In this document: positions 1 through 10,500 of the stretch, in pieces | How positions within the stretch are numbered: position 1 is the stretch's first letter | How the letters are laid out: each line of letters opens with the position of its first letter | Origin: Salvelinus alpinus | Lineage: Eukaryota; Chordata; Actinopteri; Salmoniformes; Salmonidae | Length of the DNA: 64,000 bases | Assembly (NCBI RefSeq): GCF_045679555.1 | Contig: NC_092089.1 | Coordinates: 2,432,663-2,496,662, forward strand | Direction of reading: 5' to 3' | Made by a program: the position numbers and the translations under genes | The notes under the pieces: model-generated | The model's database searches: none | Seen by the model: the letters and a program-made list of their open reading frames with translations, nothing else | Told to the model about the DNA's origin: nothing

Positions 1-522
1 AGCATACCTCCCCTAATTCTTCCTGCCATCCTTATCTTTTTAGTTCAGGCTTCCTGCTTGTTCACGCCTACTAACGCCCATTATCTGCTTTCAGTTAAAT
101 TATAATAGTGGCCAGACCCATGCTTGTCTTAAAAATAATATATGTCCATCTACCCTCTAGGCCTATGACTCAACCCTGTATTTAATTCAATGCCCCAGCA
201 TGTTCTCTGGTATGTCCTTATTGGAATTGGCAGACTCTATGTCTCTTCTTGTCATTAGTGTCCAGTTGCCTTAAGCATATTTCTCTGGTATGTGTGCTTT
301 TAGTGGAATGTGTAGACTATAAGTCTAGTGTGTCCAATTGTTTTAGGTGCCCATGTGTCTGGTCAGTCTGTCAGCACAATGGAGAAAATAAGAGGGCCAG
401 AACGTCCCTTAGTATATCTCCATTACCAGTCTCATGATCAACGTGAACATGTGGTTCGTTACTTTAATGTTCAGCTGTCTTATGTCTTTATATTTTATCC
501 ATGTGTTTTATGTTACTACTAC
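1..522. other. Unassigned AT-rich sequence
   Basis: No coding exon is recognised. The stretch is AT-rich and carries short similar phrases, such as two copies of TCTCTGGTATGT about 60-80 bases apart, which suggests an old interspersed repeat. It probably lies in an upstream NBN intron, inferred only from the missing 5' NBN exons. Confidence 0.4.
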
Positions 523-2400
523 AGGTTTCCGGCATGATGGTGTTGATGTGAGCCATGACCAGCCTTTCAAACCACTTCATGGCTACCAACGTGAGTGCTA
601 CGGGGCGGTAATCATTTAGGCAGGTTACCTTCGCTTTCTTGGGCACAGGTACTATGGTGTTCCGCTTGAAACATGTAGGTATTACAGACTCGGTCAGTGA
701 GAGGTTGAAAATGTCAGTGAAGTCACTTGCCAGTTGGTCCGCGCATGCTATGAGTACAAGTCCTGGTAATTTGTCTGGCCCTGCGGCTTTGTGAATGTTG
801 ACCTGTATAAAGGTCTTGCTCATATCGGCTACGGAGAGCGTGATCACACAGTCGTCCGGAACAGCTGGTAGTCTTATGCATGCTTCAGTGTTGCTGGCCT
901 CGAAGCGAGCATAAAAATAATTTAGCTCTTCTGGTAGGCTCGCGTCACTTGGCAGCTCGCGTCTGGGTTTCCCTTTGTAGTCTGTAATATTTTTCAAGCC
1001 TTGCCACATCCGACGAGCATCTGAGCCGGTGTAGTAGAATTCAATCTTAGTCCTGTATTGACCCTTTGCCTGCTGGATGGTTCGTCTGAGGGCATAGCGG
1101 GATTTCTTATTGGTGTCCCACTCCTTGAACGCGGCAGCTCTAGCCTTTAGCTCGGTGCGGATGTTGCCTGTAATCCATGGCTTCTGGTTGGGAAATGTAC
1201 GTACGGTCACTGTGGGGACGATTGCGTCAATGTACTTATTGATGAAGCCGGTGGCTGAGGTGGCATACTCCTCAATACCATTGAATGAATCCCGGAACAT
1301 ATTCCAGTCTGTGCTTGTAAAACAGTCCTGTAACGTAGCATCCGAGTAATCTGAACACTTCTGTATTGAGCGAGTCACTGGTACTTCCTGCTTTAATTTT
1401 TGCTTGTAAGCAGGAATCAGGAGGATAGAATTATTGGTAGGATTGCCAAATGGAGGGAGAGGGAGAGCTTTGTATGCGTCTCTGTGTGTGGAGTAAAGGT
1501 GGTCTAGCGTTTTTTCCCCCTCTGGTTGCACATGTGACATGCTGGTAGAAATTAGGTAAAACAGATATAAGTTTGCCTACATTAAAGTCTCCGGCCACTA
1601 TGAGCGCCGCTTCTGAATGTGCATTTTTTTGTTTGCTTTTTGCCTTATACAGCTCGTTGAGTGCGGTCTTAGTGCCAGCATCGGTTTGGGGTGGTAAATA
1701 GACGGCTACGAATAATATAGATGAGAACTCTCTTGGTAGATAGTGTGGTCTACAGCTTATCATGAGGTATTCTACTTCAGGCGAGAAATACTTTGAGGCT
1801 TCTTTAATATTAGACATTGCGCACCAGCAGTTATTGACCAATAGACACACACCCACACCCCTTGTCTTACCAGACGTAGCTGCTCTGTCCTGCCGATGCA
1901 CTGAGAAGCCAGCCAGCTCTATATTATCCGTGTCGTCGTTCAGCCATGTCTCGGTGAAACAGGATATTACAGTTTAATGTTCCGTTGGTAGGATAGTCCT
2001 AATCGTAGATTGTCCAATTTTGTTTTCCAATGATTTCACATAGGCCAATAATACGGAGGGTAGTGGTGGTTTACCTCCTCGTCGACAAATTCTTACAAGG
2101 CACCCCGCAGCCCTCCCTTTTCCTCCGTCTTTTCTTCACGCTGATGACAGGGATTTGGGCCTTGTCTTGACGAAGCAGTATATTCTTAGCGTCAGACTCA
2201 TTAAAGAATAAATCTTAATCCAGGTTGAGGTGAGTAATCGCTGTTCTGATGTCCAGAAGCTCTTTTCGGTCATAAGAGATGGTAGCAGCAACATTATGTA
2301 CAAAATGAGTTACAAACAATGCAAAAAAGAAATAAAAAATAGCACAGTTGGTTAGGAGCCCGTAAAAAACAGCCTGTTGTTTTGGCCCCAAACAAACAAT
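523..2400 (-). mobile_element. Non-LTR retrotransposon (LINE) fragment, endonuclease plus N-terminal reverse transcriptase
   Basis: Read on the minus strand, 1901-1431 encodes an exonuclease-endonuclease-phosphatase segment with the phrases LFVAVYLPPQTDAG and ALIVAGDFNVG. The reading frame then shifts, and 1540-488 encodes the linker and the start of a reverse transcriptase, with NTIVPVPKKAK and LNDYRPVALT typical of RT motifs 1 and 2. Homology stops near 523, before the catalytic YxDD box, so the copy lacks most of the RT. Sequence from 1980 to about 2400 has no open frame and is probably the 5' part of the same element (inference). The layout fits Rex1/L2-type fish LINEs, but the clade is not certain. 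The frameshift and truncation make it a dead copy. Confidence 0.75.
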
Positions 2401-4560
2401 GGCAGACGGAAGTGAGGGTGGTGCGGCAGGTGCTGCTTCTCCTACAGATGCTGTTATTTTATCTAAAACATCAGGTGTACGCCGACCCCAGCTAAGTAAC
2501 TCATGCTAAAATTTAAAGCGCAATTATGTGTTTTATCTCCAGTATATTGCCATGATTGTCAGTTATGTAGCTGCTCTACTGATAATCTCAGTGCGTCCTT
2601 GCTGGGATGACTGCTTGAGAATATCAACACCAAACACATTGGTTCACCGTTCCACGGGAGCGGACAGCACACAGCATACCATAATGTTCTGAATAATAGC
2701 CAAGTTTACCTCGCTCTCTATTCCCCTGAACCGCTTAGGCGTAACAAACACAAGTCCAACATTTATCGGAAACTGTTAAACTACTTGTTCACTACCCTCC
2801 TGCTCTTCGGGGATGTGCAACTCAATCCTGGGCCTAACATCACCGAGCCAGCAATACTCACCGGAGTGGAAAGCAGTGGATGGCCTCGTCCACTGATCGT
2901 CGCCGCTGCGGAAGTGGGTGAGTGCTATGGTCCCATGGTTTCTCTCGACTCACCCGGCTCCAAGATGGAATTTGACTCTTCAAACATATCCAAGTCGTAA
3001 TATGTTATCCCGGACTCTGCTTCTGGTACGCAAGCTGTTTTAATCAGTTCCCCGCATCCAGTGCAGGCGGGAGGGATAGTTAATTGCACAACCGAACTGC
3101 CCCGATTCAAAACAGCCTAAACCCAGCCGCCAGAAAACACATGAAAATTTTACAATCACTCTCGAGTCATCTGGGACCCACGAGCTAAGCCCACGAGCTA
3201 AGCCCAAGGGACTACTAGGGTGGCACTTGAACATTTGTAGTGTCATTCAAAAAAGTGATCAAATTCAACATCTTTTCACAGACTCCAACCTTGACTACCT
3301 CTGTCTTTCAGAGACATGGCTCCATTAAAAACTCTCCATATGCTGCTTTGATTGTGCCTGGCTACAATGTTTTCAGGAGAGACAGGACTGAAGGAAGCGG
3401 GGGTCTGGTGATTTACATTAAAGAACATATCCGGTGTAAACAAATTGAGTGGTCATGTGATAATAAACTAGACTGTATTGGCCTGAAGGTTACACTGTCT
3501 CCCCAAATGTCTTTTACCCTCATTGGAATGTATAGGCCACCTTCCACCAAAAGTGTTTTGTTATCAGTTTAATAACATGCTTAGGGAATGTGATTTTGGG
3601 GAAGAGGTCATCTTAATGGAGGGATTTTAACATTAATTATGAAGACAAGTCTTGTAGGAAAACCATCAAACGGATCACTAATACCTTTGACCTTACACAG
3701 CTAGTTAAAGGGCCAACCAGAGTGACTTGTTGCTCTAAAACACAGATTGATTTGGTGTTCAGTAATAAATCAGAGAGAGTGACTAAATCATTCATAATCT
3801 GACACTTTTAGCCAGAAAGCTTTCTAAGAGCAGGTTTAACCTCTCTACTGTTAGAAAGCCGGATCAACTAAGAATACCTAAGAGTGAATTAAATTATTTT
3901 CAAAATGCAATTAAGGGAATTAACTGGAATGATCTCTTGTCCTATACAGATGTGGAAGCTGATAGTCAGGTTTTTCTATCCACAATCCAGACTACAATAA
4001 ATGGTTTCCTAAAGAAAAGAAAATCCAAACCTGGCCAAAGGAGCACTCTTCCTTGGCTAAATGGAGAAATCGATGAAAATGCTCTAAAAACAGCCCTAAA
4101 GTCCAAATTAGAGCATGACAGATGTAGGTTTACCATGTTGAGAAATAACGTGATGAAAGAAATCAGACAGGCCAAGGCAAACCTTTTTATTAACATAACT
4201 GGTGAAGCAAAGGGAAATTCTAAATGTATCTGGGAGAATCAAAAAAAGTTAACAGGGAAAGACCATAGTAACACTGCAAAAAGACTAGAAATCATGGTGA
4301 ATAACAATCTAACACAGGATGCAGTCAAAATAGCAATAGCCTTCAATTCCTACTTTATTGACTCTGTCAGGGTACTGACAGAACCCCTCCACTGGTTTCT
4401 TGGGCTCAGTGTTAGTGAATGACGCTCAACCTGTCTTCGTCATAAGGGAGGTTTTTGAGTCAGAGGTGAACAGGGTGATTAGCACACTAAAGAACTCTAA
4501 AGCCCAAAAAGTGTTTGGGCTGGACTCTACCTTTCTTAAAAACTACAGAGAGTCACTCAT
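2401..4560 (+). mobile_element. Second LINE fragment with 2A-like motif, decayed
   Basis: A frame open from about 2641 through 3000 encodes an N-terminal region that contains GDVQLNPGP. After frame breaks, 3240-3572 encodes an endonuclease part (GGLVIYIKEHIRC, then FTLIGMYRPPST), and 3937-4422 encodes the linker before the reverse transcriptase (PWLNGEID, then ENQKKLTGKDH). Around 4440-4560 a shifted frame still shows the KSSKA-type RT approach, and the copy then ends. Order and motifs fit a CR1/L2-like LINE. Several frameshifts separate the pieces, so no protein is made. It is independent of the minus-strand LINE to its left: opposite orientation and different protein sequence. Confidence 0.75.
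2809..2835 (+). other. 2A-like ribosome-skipping motif in LINE
   Basis: Codons at 2809-2835 read GDVQLNPGP, preceded by a hydrophobic run (LFTTLLLF). The NPGP core with D at -7 resembles the 2A-like peptides known at the N-terminus of some CR1/L2 LINEs. Q replaces the usual E two residues before N, so activity is doubtful. Confidence 0.6.
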
Positions 4561-4639
4561 TGGCCCCATTTACTAAGGTCACCAACACATCTATTGGTCA
4601 GGGGGTGTTTCCAAGGGTATGGAAGTCGGCCATAATAAC

Positions 4640-4960
4640 AGCCATCTTTACATATTTTTTTTAACATTTTAGTTAAAAAAAGGCGCACCGGTTTCAGTGT
4701 GTCAAGAACTGCAGCGCTGCTAGGTTTTTCATGCTCAACAGTTTCCTGTGTATCAAGAATGGTCCACCACCCAAAGGACATCTAGCCAACTTGACACAAC
4801 TGTGGGAAGCATTGGAGTCAACATGGGCCAGCATCCCTGTCGAACGCTTTCGACAACTTGTAGAGTCCATGCCCTGACGAATTGAGGCTGTTCTGAGGGC
4901 AAAAAGGGGGTGCAACTCAATATTAGGAAGGTGTTCCTAATGTTTGGTATACTCGGTGTA
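4640..4960 (+). mobile_element. Tc1-like transposon, 3' fragment
   Basis: The frame near 4780-4910 encodes a Tc1 transposase C-terminus ([19 protein letters not shown], then RQLVESMP) followed by a stop where the family normally has an arginine codon (TGA replacing CGA). The fragment ends in a TIR-like sequence finishing in CTCGGTGTA next to TA. Only the last quarter of the element is present. It abuts the LINE 3'-end remnant on its right. Confidence 0.65.
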
Positions 4961-4962
4961 TA

Positions 4963-5083
4963 GTATAATGAAGAATAATATAAAATGGTAGTAAAATAAT
5001 ACAAAATAAATTATAGAAATAACATAAATAAAATGGTAAGTCAATAGTAGAAATCAAAAAATATAGTGAATATTAGGGACCTT
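4963..5083 (-). mobile_element. LINE 3'-UTR remnant, distal side of the minisatellite
   Basis: Reverse-complemented, this matches the 3' UTR of the intact LINE at 21680-25515, around 25320-25405. Shared words include AAAATGGTA and GTCAATAGT in the same order. The remaining 3' end is replaced by the Tc1 fragment. Confidence 0.65.
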
Positions 5084-7385
5084 TATCTCTAATAATACCA
5101 TTACCACTAGTAGCACTTCTACCTTTATCTCTACTACTACCATTACCACTAGTAGCAGTTCCACCTTTATCTCTAATAATACCATTACCACTAGTAGCAC
5201 TTCTACCTTTATCTCTACTACTACCATTACCACTAGTAGCACTTCTACCTCTATCTCTAATAATACCATTACCACTAGTAGCACTTCTACCTTTATCTCT
5301 AATAATACCATTACCACTAGTAGCACTTCTACCTTTATCTCTAATAATACCATTACCACTAGTAGCACTTCTACCCCTATCTCTAATAATACCATTACCA
5401 CTAGTAGCACTTCTACCCCTATCTCTAATAATACCATTACCACTAGTAGCACTTCTACCTTTATCTCTAATAATACCATTACCACTAATAGCACTTCTAC
5501 CTTTATCTCTAATAATACCATTACCACTAGTAGCACTTCTACCTTTATCTCTACTACAACCATTACCACTAGTAGCATTTCTACCTTTATCTCTAATAAT
5601 ACCATTACCACTAGTAGCACTTCTACCTTTATCTCTACTACAACCATTACCACTAGTAGCATTTCTACCTTTATCTCTAATAATACCATTACCACTAGTA
5701 GCACTTCTACCTTTATCTCTACTACTACCATTACCACTAGTAGCACTACTACCATTACCACTAGTAGCACTTCTACCTTTCTCTACTACTACCATTACCA
5801 CTAGTAGCACTTCTACCTTTCTCTACTACTACCATTACCACTAGTAGCACTTCTACCTTTATCTCTACTACTACCATTACCACTAGTAGCACTTCTACCT
5901 TTATCCCTACTACCACCATTACCACTAGTAGCACTTCTACCTTTATCTCTACTACCACCATTACCACTAGTAGCACTTCTACCTTTATCTCTACTACTAC
6001 CATTACCACTAGTAGCACTTCTACCTCTATCTCTACTACTACCATTACCACTAGTAGCACTTCTACCTCTATCTCTACTACTACCATTACCACTAGTAGC
6101 ACTTCTACCTTTATCCCTACTACCACCATTACCACTAGTAGCACTTCTACCTTTATCCCTACTACCACCATTACCACTAGTAGCACTTCTACCTCTAATA
6201 TCTCTACTACCACCATTACCACTAGTAGCAATTCTACCTCTAATATCTCTACTACTACCATTACCACTAGTAGCACTTCTACCTCTATCTCTACTACTAC
6301 CATTACCACTAGTAGCACTTCAACCTTTATCTCTACTACTACCATTACCACTAGTAGCACTACTACCATTACCACTAGTAGCACTTCTACCTTTATCTCT
6401 ACTACTACCATTACCACTAGTAGCACTTCTACCTTTATCCCTACTACCACCATTACCACTAGTAGCACTTCTACCTTTATCTCTACTACCACTAGTAGCA
6501 CTTCTACCTTTATCTCTACTACTACCATTACCACTAGTAGCACTTCTACCTCTATCTCTACTACCACCATTACCACTAGTAGCACTTCTACCTTTATCTC
6601 TACTACTACCATTACCACTAGTAGCACTTCTACCTTTATCTCTACTACTACCATTACCACTAGTAGCACTTCTACCTTTATCCCTACTACCACCATTACC
6701 ACTAGTAGCACTTCTACCTTTATCTCTACTACCACTAGTAGCACTTCTACCTTTATCTCTACTACTACCATTACCACTAGTAGCACTTCTACCTCTATCT
6801 CTACTACCACCATTACCACTAGTAGCACTTCTACCTTTATCTCTACTACTACCATTACCACTAGTAGCACTTCTACCTTTATCTCTACTACTACCATTAC
6901 CACTAGTAGCACTTCTACCTTTATCCCTACTACCACCATTACCACTAGTAGCACTTCTACCTTTATCTCTACTACCACTAGTAGCACTTCTACCTTTATC
7001 TCTACTACTACCATTACCACTAGTAGCACTTCTACCTCTATCTCTACTACCACCATTACCACTAGTAGCACTTCTACCTCTATCTCTACTACCACCATTA
7101 CCACTAGTAGCACTTCTACCTTTATCTCTACTACTACCATTACCACTAGTAGCAATTCTACCTCTAATATCTCTACTACCACCATTACCACTAGTAGCAC
7201 TTCTACCTCTAATATCTCTACTACCACCATTACCACTAGTAGCACTTCTACCTTTATCTCTACTACTACCATTACCACTAGTAGCACTTCTACCTCTATC
7301 TCTACTACTACCATTACCACTAGTAGCACTTCTACCTTTATCTCTACTACCACCATTATCACTAGTAGCACTTCTATCTCTACCG
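5084..7385. repeat. Minisatellite, 42-bp unit, about 55 copies
   Basis: The unit is built from ACTTCTACCTTTATCTCTAC followed by TACTACCATTACCACTAGTA and GC. Units differ by CTT/CTC, TAATAA/CTACTA and short insertions. The left third (5084-5720) carries the AATAATACC variant and the right part the CTACTACC variant. The period is a multiple of three with few stops, so long open frames run through it on the minus strand. Their valine/leucine-rich repetition shows they are not genes. Confidence 0.95.
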
Positions 7386-7563
7386 ACTACCTACTATAAC
7401 TAACTCATAACTGTCATCATCACCATTACATCACAACTACCATCATCATCATTACTACTACCACCACCACTATCCCTACCGTCATTAAACTACTATCATT
7501 ACCGTCACCCCTACTACCCGTACCGCTACTATTTGGAATAATAATCACAATAATAATAATAAA
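7386..7563 (-). mobile_element. LINE 3'-UTR remnant, proximal side of the minisatellite
   Basis: Reverse-complemented, this matches about 25190-25300 of the intact LINE. The shared run includes CTATTTGGAAT and TCATTAAACT, with the same triplet-rich context. Its partner remnant lies at 4963-5083 on the far side of the minisatellite. It ends about 20 bases before an NBN splice acceptor. Confidence 0.7.
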
Positions 7564-7585
7564 TCTCTCACTCACTTCTCTCCAG

Positions 7586-10500
7586 CAAAAGCGTCTGAGT
7601 TTGGCAGTGAGTTGTGGAGGTGGGAGGAGCCAGCTCTTGGAGGAGGGGTCTGTCCCTGTGTCACTCCTGGAATCACCATTGAGCTGTGTGATCGGCATGG
7701 CAACGGGAAACTCCCAAGCACTACTGCCCCCCTCCACTAAGAAGTGGGCAGACTCTGTGGGGAGGATTCTACAGAGGTACACACATTGCAGTATCATAAA
7801 GACAGAGTGCAGTTTGAGTGTGTACCATACCTAAAAAAGGGAGATTTGTTTTGGGGGAGGGGAACTACACAAACAATTGAGACATTCCCAAAGCTTTTGA
7901 GACTTGAGGCTTTTCCTATGTCAATTCAGTGTTATGGTGTTACACTTCTTCTCTGCAGCTCTGAAATGAGACTAACTGGTTGTCAGCACAGTCTATATTT
8001 ACCATCTCGCACGCTCTCCAGGAAAGGTCTTCGATTCATCACAGAGTCTGAGATCGGATTGGCTGCCATCTATGTCAGCTGTGACAAGTACTGCAATCCC
8101 TCCAATCAGATGGCTGACTCAGGTGGGTGGGGCTCTCATACGGTGAATCATAGTCTCAGTTTATTTTGAGTTCCTGATTTTATAATGATATGGACTTATA
8201 TAGTGGAGTCAACACTTGTATCGTTGTTAATGTGTTTTTCCCCTGGTCAGAATCCATGAGAATGAAACCCACCATCCCTGGCGCCACGCTATCCCAGAAT
8301 GCACCAGTGGACGAGACGGTAATGCCAGCAGCGTCTCAGAACATCACAGCCTATGCTGTAAACACAGAGCCTTCACAGGGCATCAGTGGGTAAGACACAC
8401 ACACACAACCTGAGCTCCAAACTCACAGTTCTATTTGAGTGCATCAGGCTGATCTGTGTTGTCTTATCCCTGAGTAGGGTGGACGTGGCTGGGGTGAGCG
8501 CAGTTGGAGAGACCCCTGAGAGGGACCAGAGCCGGACCACCTCTCATCTTAACCGATCCAAACCCTCAGGCCGAGAGCTGGCCGGGACCTGCACAGTGGC
8601 AGAGACTATGATGTCATCATTCAGCGCCTCAGACAGCGCTGGTGGTGGCGGCTCGGACAGAAAAAGGGGAGAGCTACAACATCCAGGTAGAATAGTTTCT
8701 AATGACTTAGGCAGAGTGGGTGGGTGTCAGAGTTACAGTAGGAAAGTTCTGGCGTGGGCCATATAAACTGAAAACACGGGTCTGCTAAATGACATTGCAT
8801 TATCATGATATTAGGTGGCGAGAAAGGTGATGCTATCACCAGATTCCTGGCCACAGCCCCTCGGACCAACGGAGGAGTGCAGACGATGTCCCCACAGAAG
8901 CGCTCCTCCCAGAAACAACAGGTCTCGCAGAAAGGTTCCCCCCAGAAACAGTCTGCCCTCACTAATTTCTTCCAGCCTGTCGGCAAGAAAAGGCAAGTGC
9001 AGCTCTCTGGAGATATCCATACAATTCCACACAGTGGCTTATCAATCTTGAGTTAATGGTGATATATACAGACACCAATGTTTTCTCTCTCAGACCTCGG
9101 GAAGGTGAGGAGTCCCCTACTGTCCAATCAGAGGCCAAGCTCTCCAGGAGGGAAGAAGACAAGGAGAAGATGAAGAGGACAGTACCACAGCACTCAGAGA
9201 CCTCCAACTCCACACACCCCCCCACAGGCAGGTCCCAGGGCCAACACAGCTCAGGTGCACATCTGTTTCCAGGTCAGACTGAGGCTCTGTCAGAGGGGTT
9301 CTCCAACCCTGCCCAGCAGGGGCTCCAATCCAGGAAGAGGAAGGAGATGGAGGAGGAGACTAAAGGGGGTGGGGCTTCAGAGATAGAGATGAACGAACTG
9401 GAGTCCATCATGTCTGAGGACATGGACGAATCGGATGAGCCTATGTCAGCCAGTCAAGGCCAGCGGTTGAAGCTGACGGAACAGCGTTCAACCAATCAAG
9501 GCCAGAGGTCTCAACTGACAGACAAGAGCTCAACCAATAGAAAACAGCTCCTAGAGACAGTGGAACTTACCTCTGCCAATAAGAAACAGCGGGTTTATCC
9601 AGTGGAACCAATCGCAGCTAATCATAGGTCAGGCTTGGATTTAGAAGAGCGATCGTCAGCCAGCAGACGACAGCAAGCGGAGCCTGTAGCTGAGGTCAAA
9701 GACGAAGAGGTGTCTTTCATTGAGGTGAGAGGAGCTGTCATTGTGTGTTTGTTGTCATGTGTTTCTATCAAGACTGGGATCAATTCCAATTGAAGCCACT
9801 CGATTCAGGAAGTGATTTTAATTTAAAATATACAAATTGATAGCTTCGACTTCTCAGTTTCATTGAAAATATCTGCCATTTTTAAAATCACTGAATTGTA
9901 ATTTCAGTTTACTTCCTGAATTGACTGCCTTCCCCAGCCCTGGTTTCTATGAGGTGACTATTATTATGAACTATCCTCTATCTTCTGTCCCCCCCCCAAG
10001 TCAAAACCTGTTAATGGTGTGACCCCTGGTCATCTGGAAGAGCCAGAGACTGATGCCAAACCTGTCAAACAGGAAGCCTCAGTAAGTCCTGTCTGTATCT
10101 GTCTGGAGTAGGGGCCAGTGGGGAAGAGTTAGGTCTGGAGTAGGGGCCAATGGGGAAGAGTTAGGTCTGTCAGTAACTGGTCTGGAGTAGGGGCCAGTGG
10201 GGAAGAGTTAGGTCTGTCAGTAACTGGTCTGGAGTAGGGACCAGTGGGGAAGAGTTAGGTCTGGAGTAGGGGCCAGTGGGGAAGAGTTAGGTCTGGAGTA
10301 GGGGCCAGTGGGGAAGAGTTAGGTCTGTCAGTAACTGGTCTGGAGTAGGGGCCAGTGGGGAAGAGTTGGGTCTGTCAGTAACTGGTCTGGAGTAGGGGAC
10401 AGTGGGGAAGAGTTAGGTCTGTCAGTAACTGGTCTGGAGTAGGGGCCAGTGGGGAAGAGTTAGGTCTGTCAGTAACTGGTCTGGAGTAGGGGCCAGTGGG

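Noticed and set aside
5054-7371. Long minus-strand open frames (up to 532 codons)
   Set aside because: They are translations of the 42-bp minisatellite, whose period is divisible by three; the peptide is a pure LLVVMVVVEI-type repeat.
5084-7385. CRISPR-like array
   Set aside because: Repeats are directly contiguous with no unique spacers, and the host is a eukaryote.
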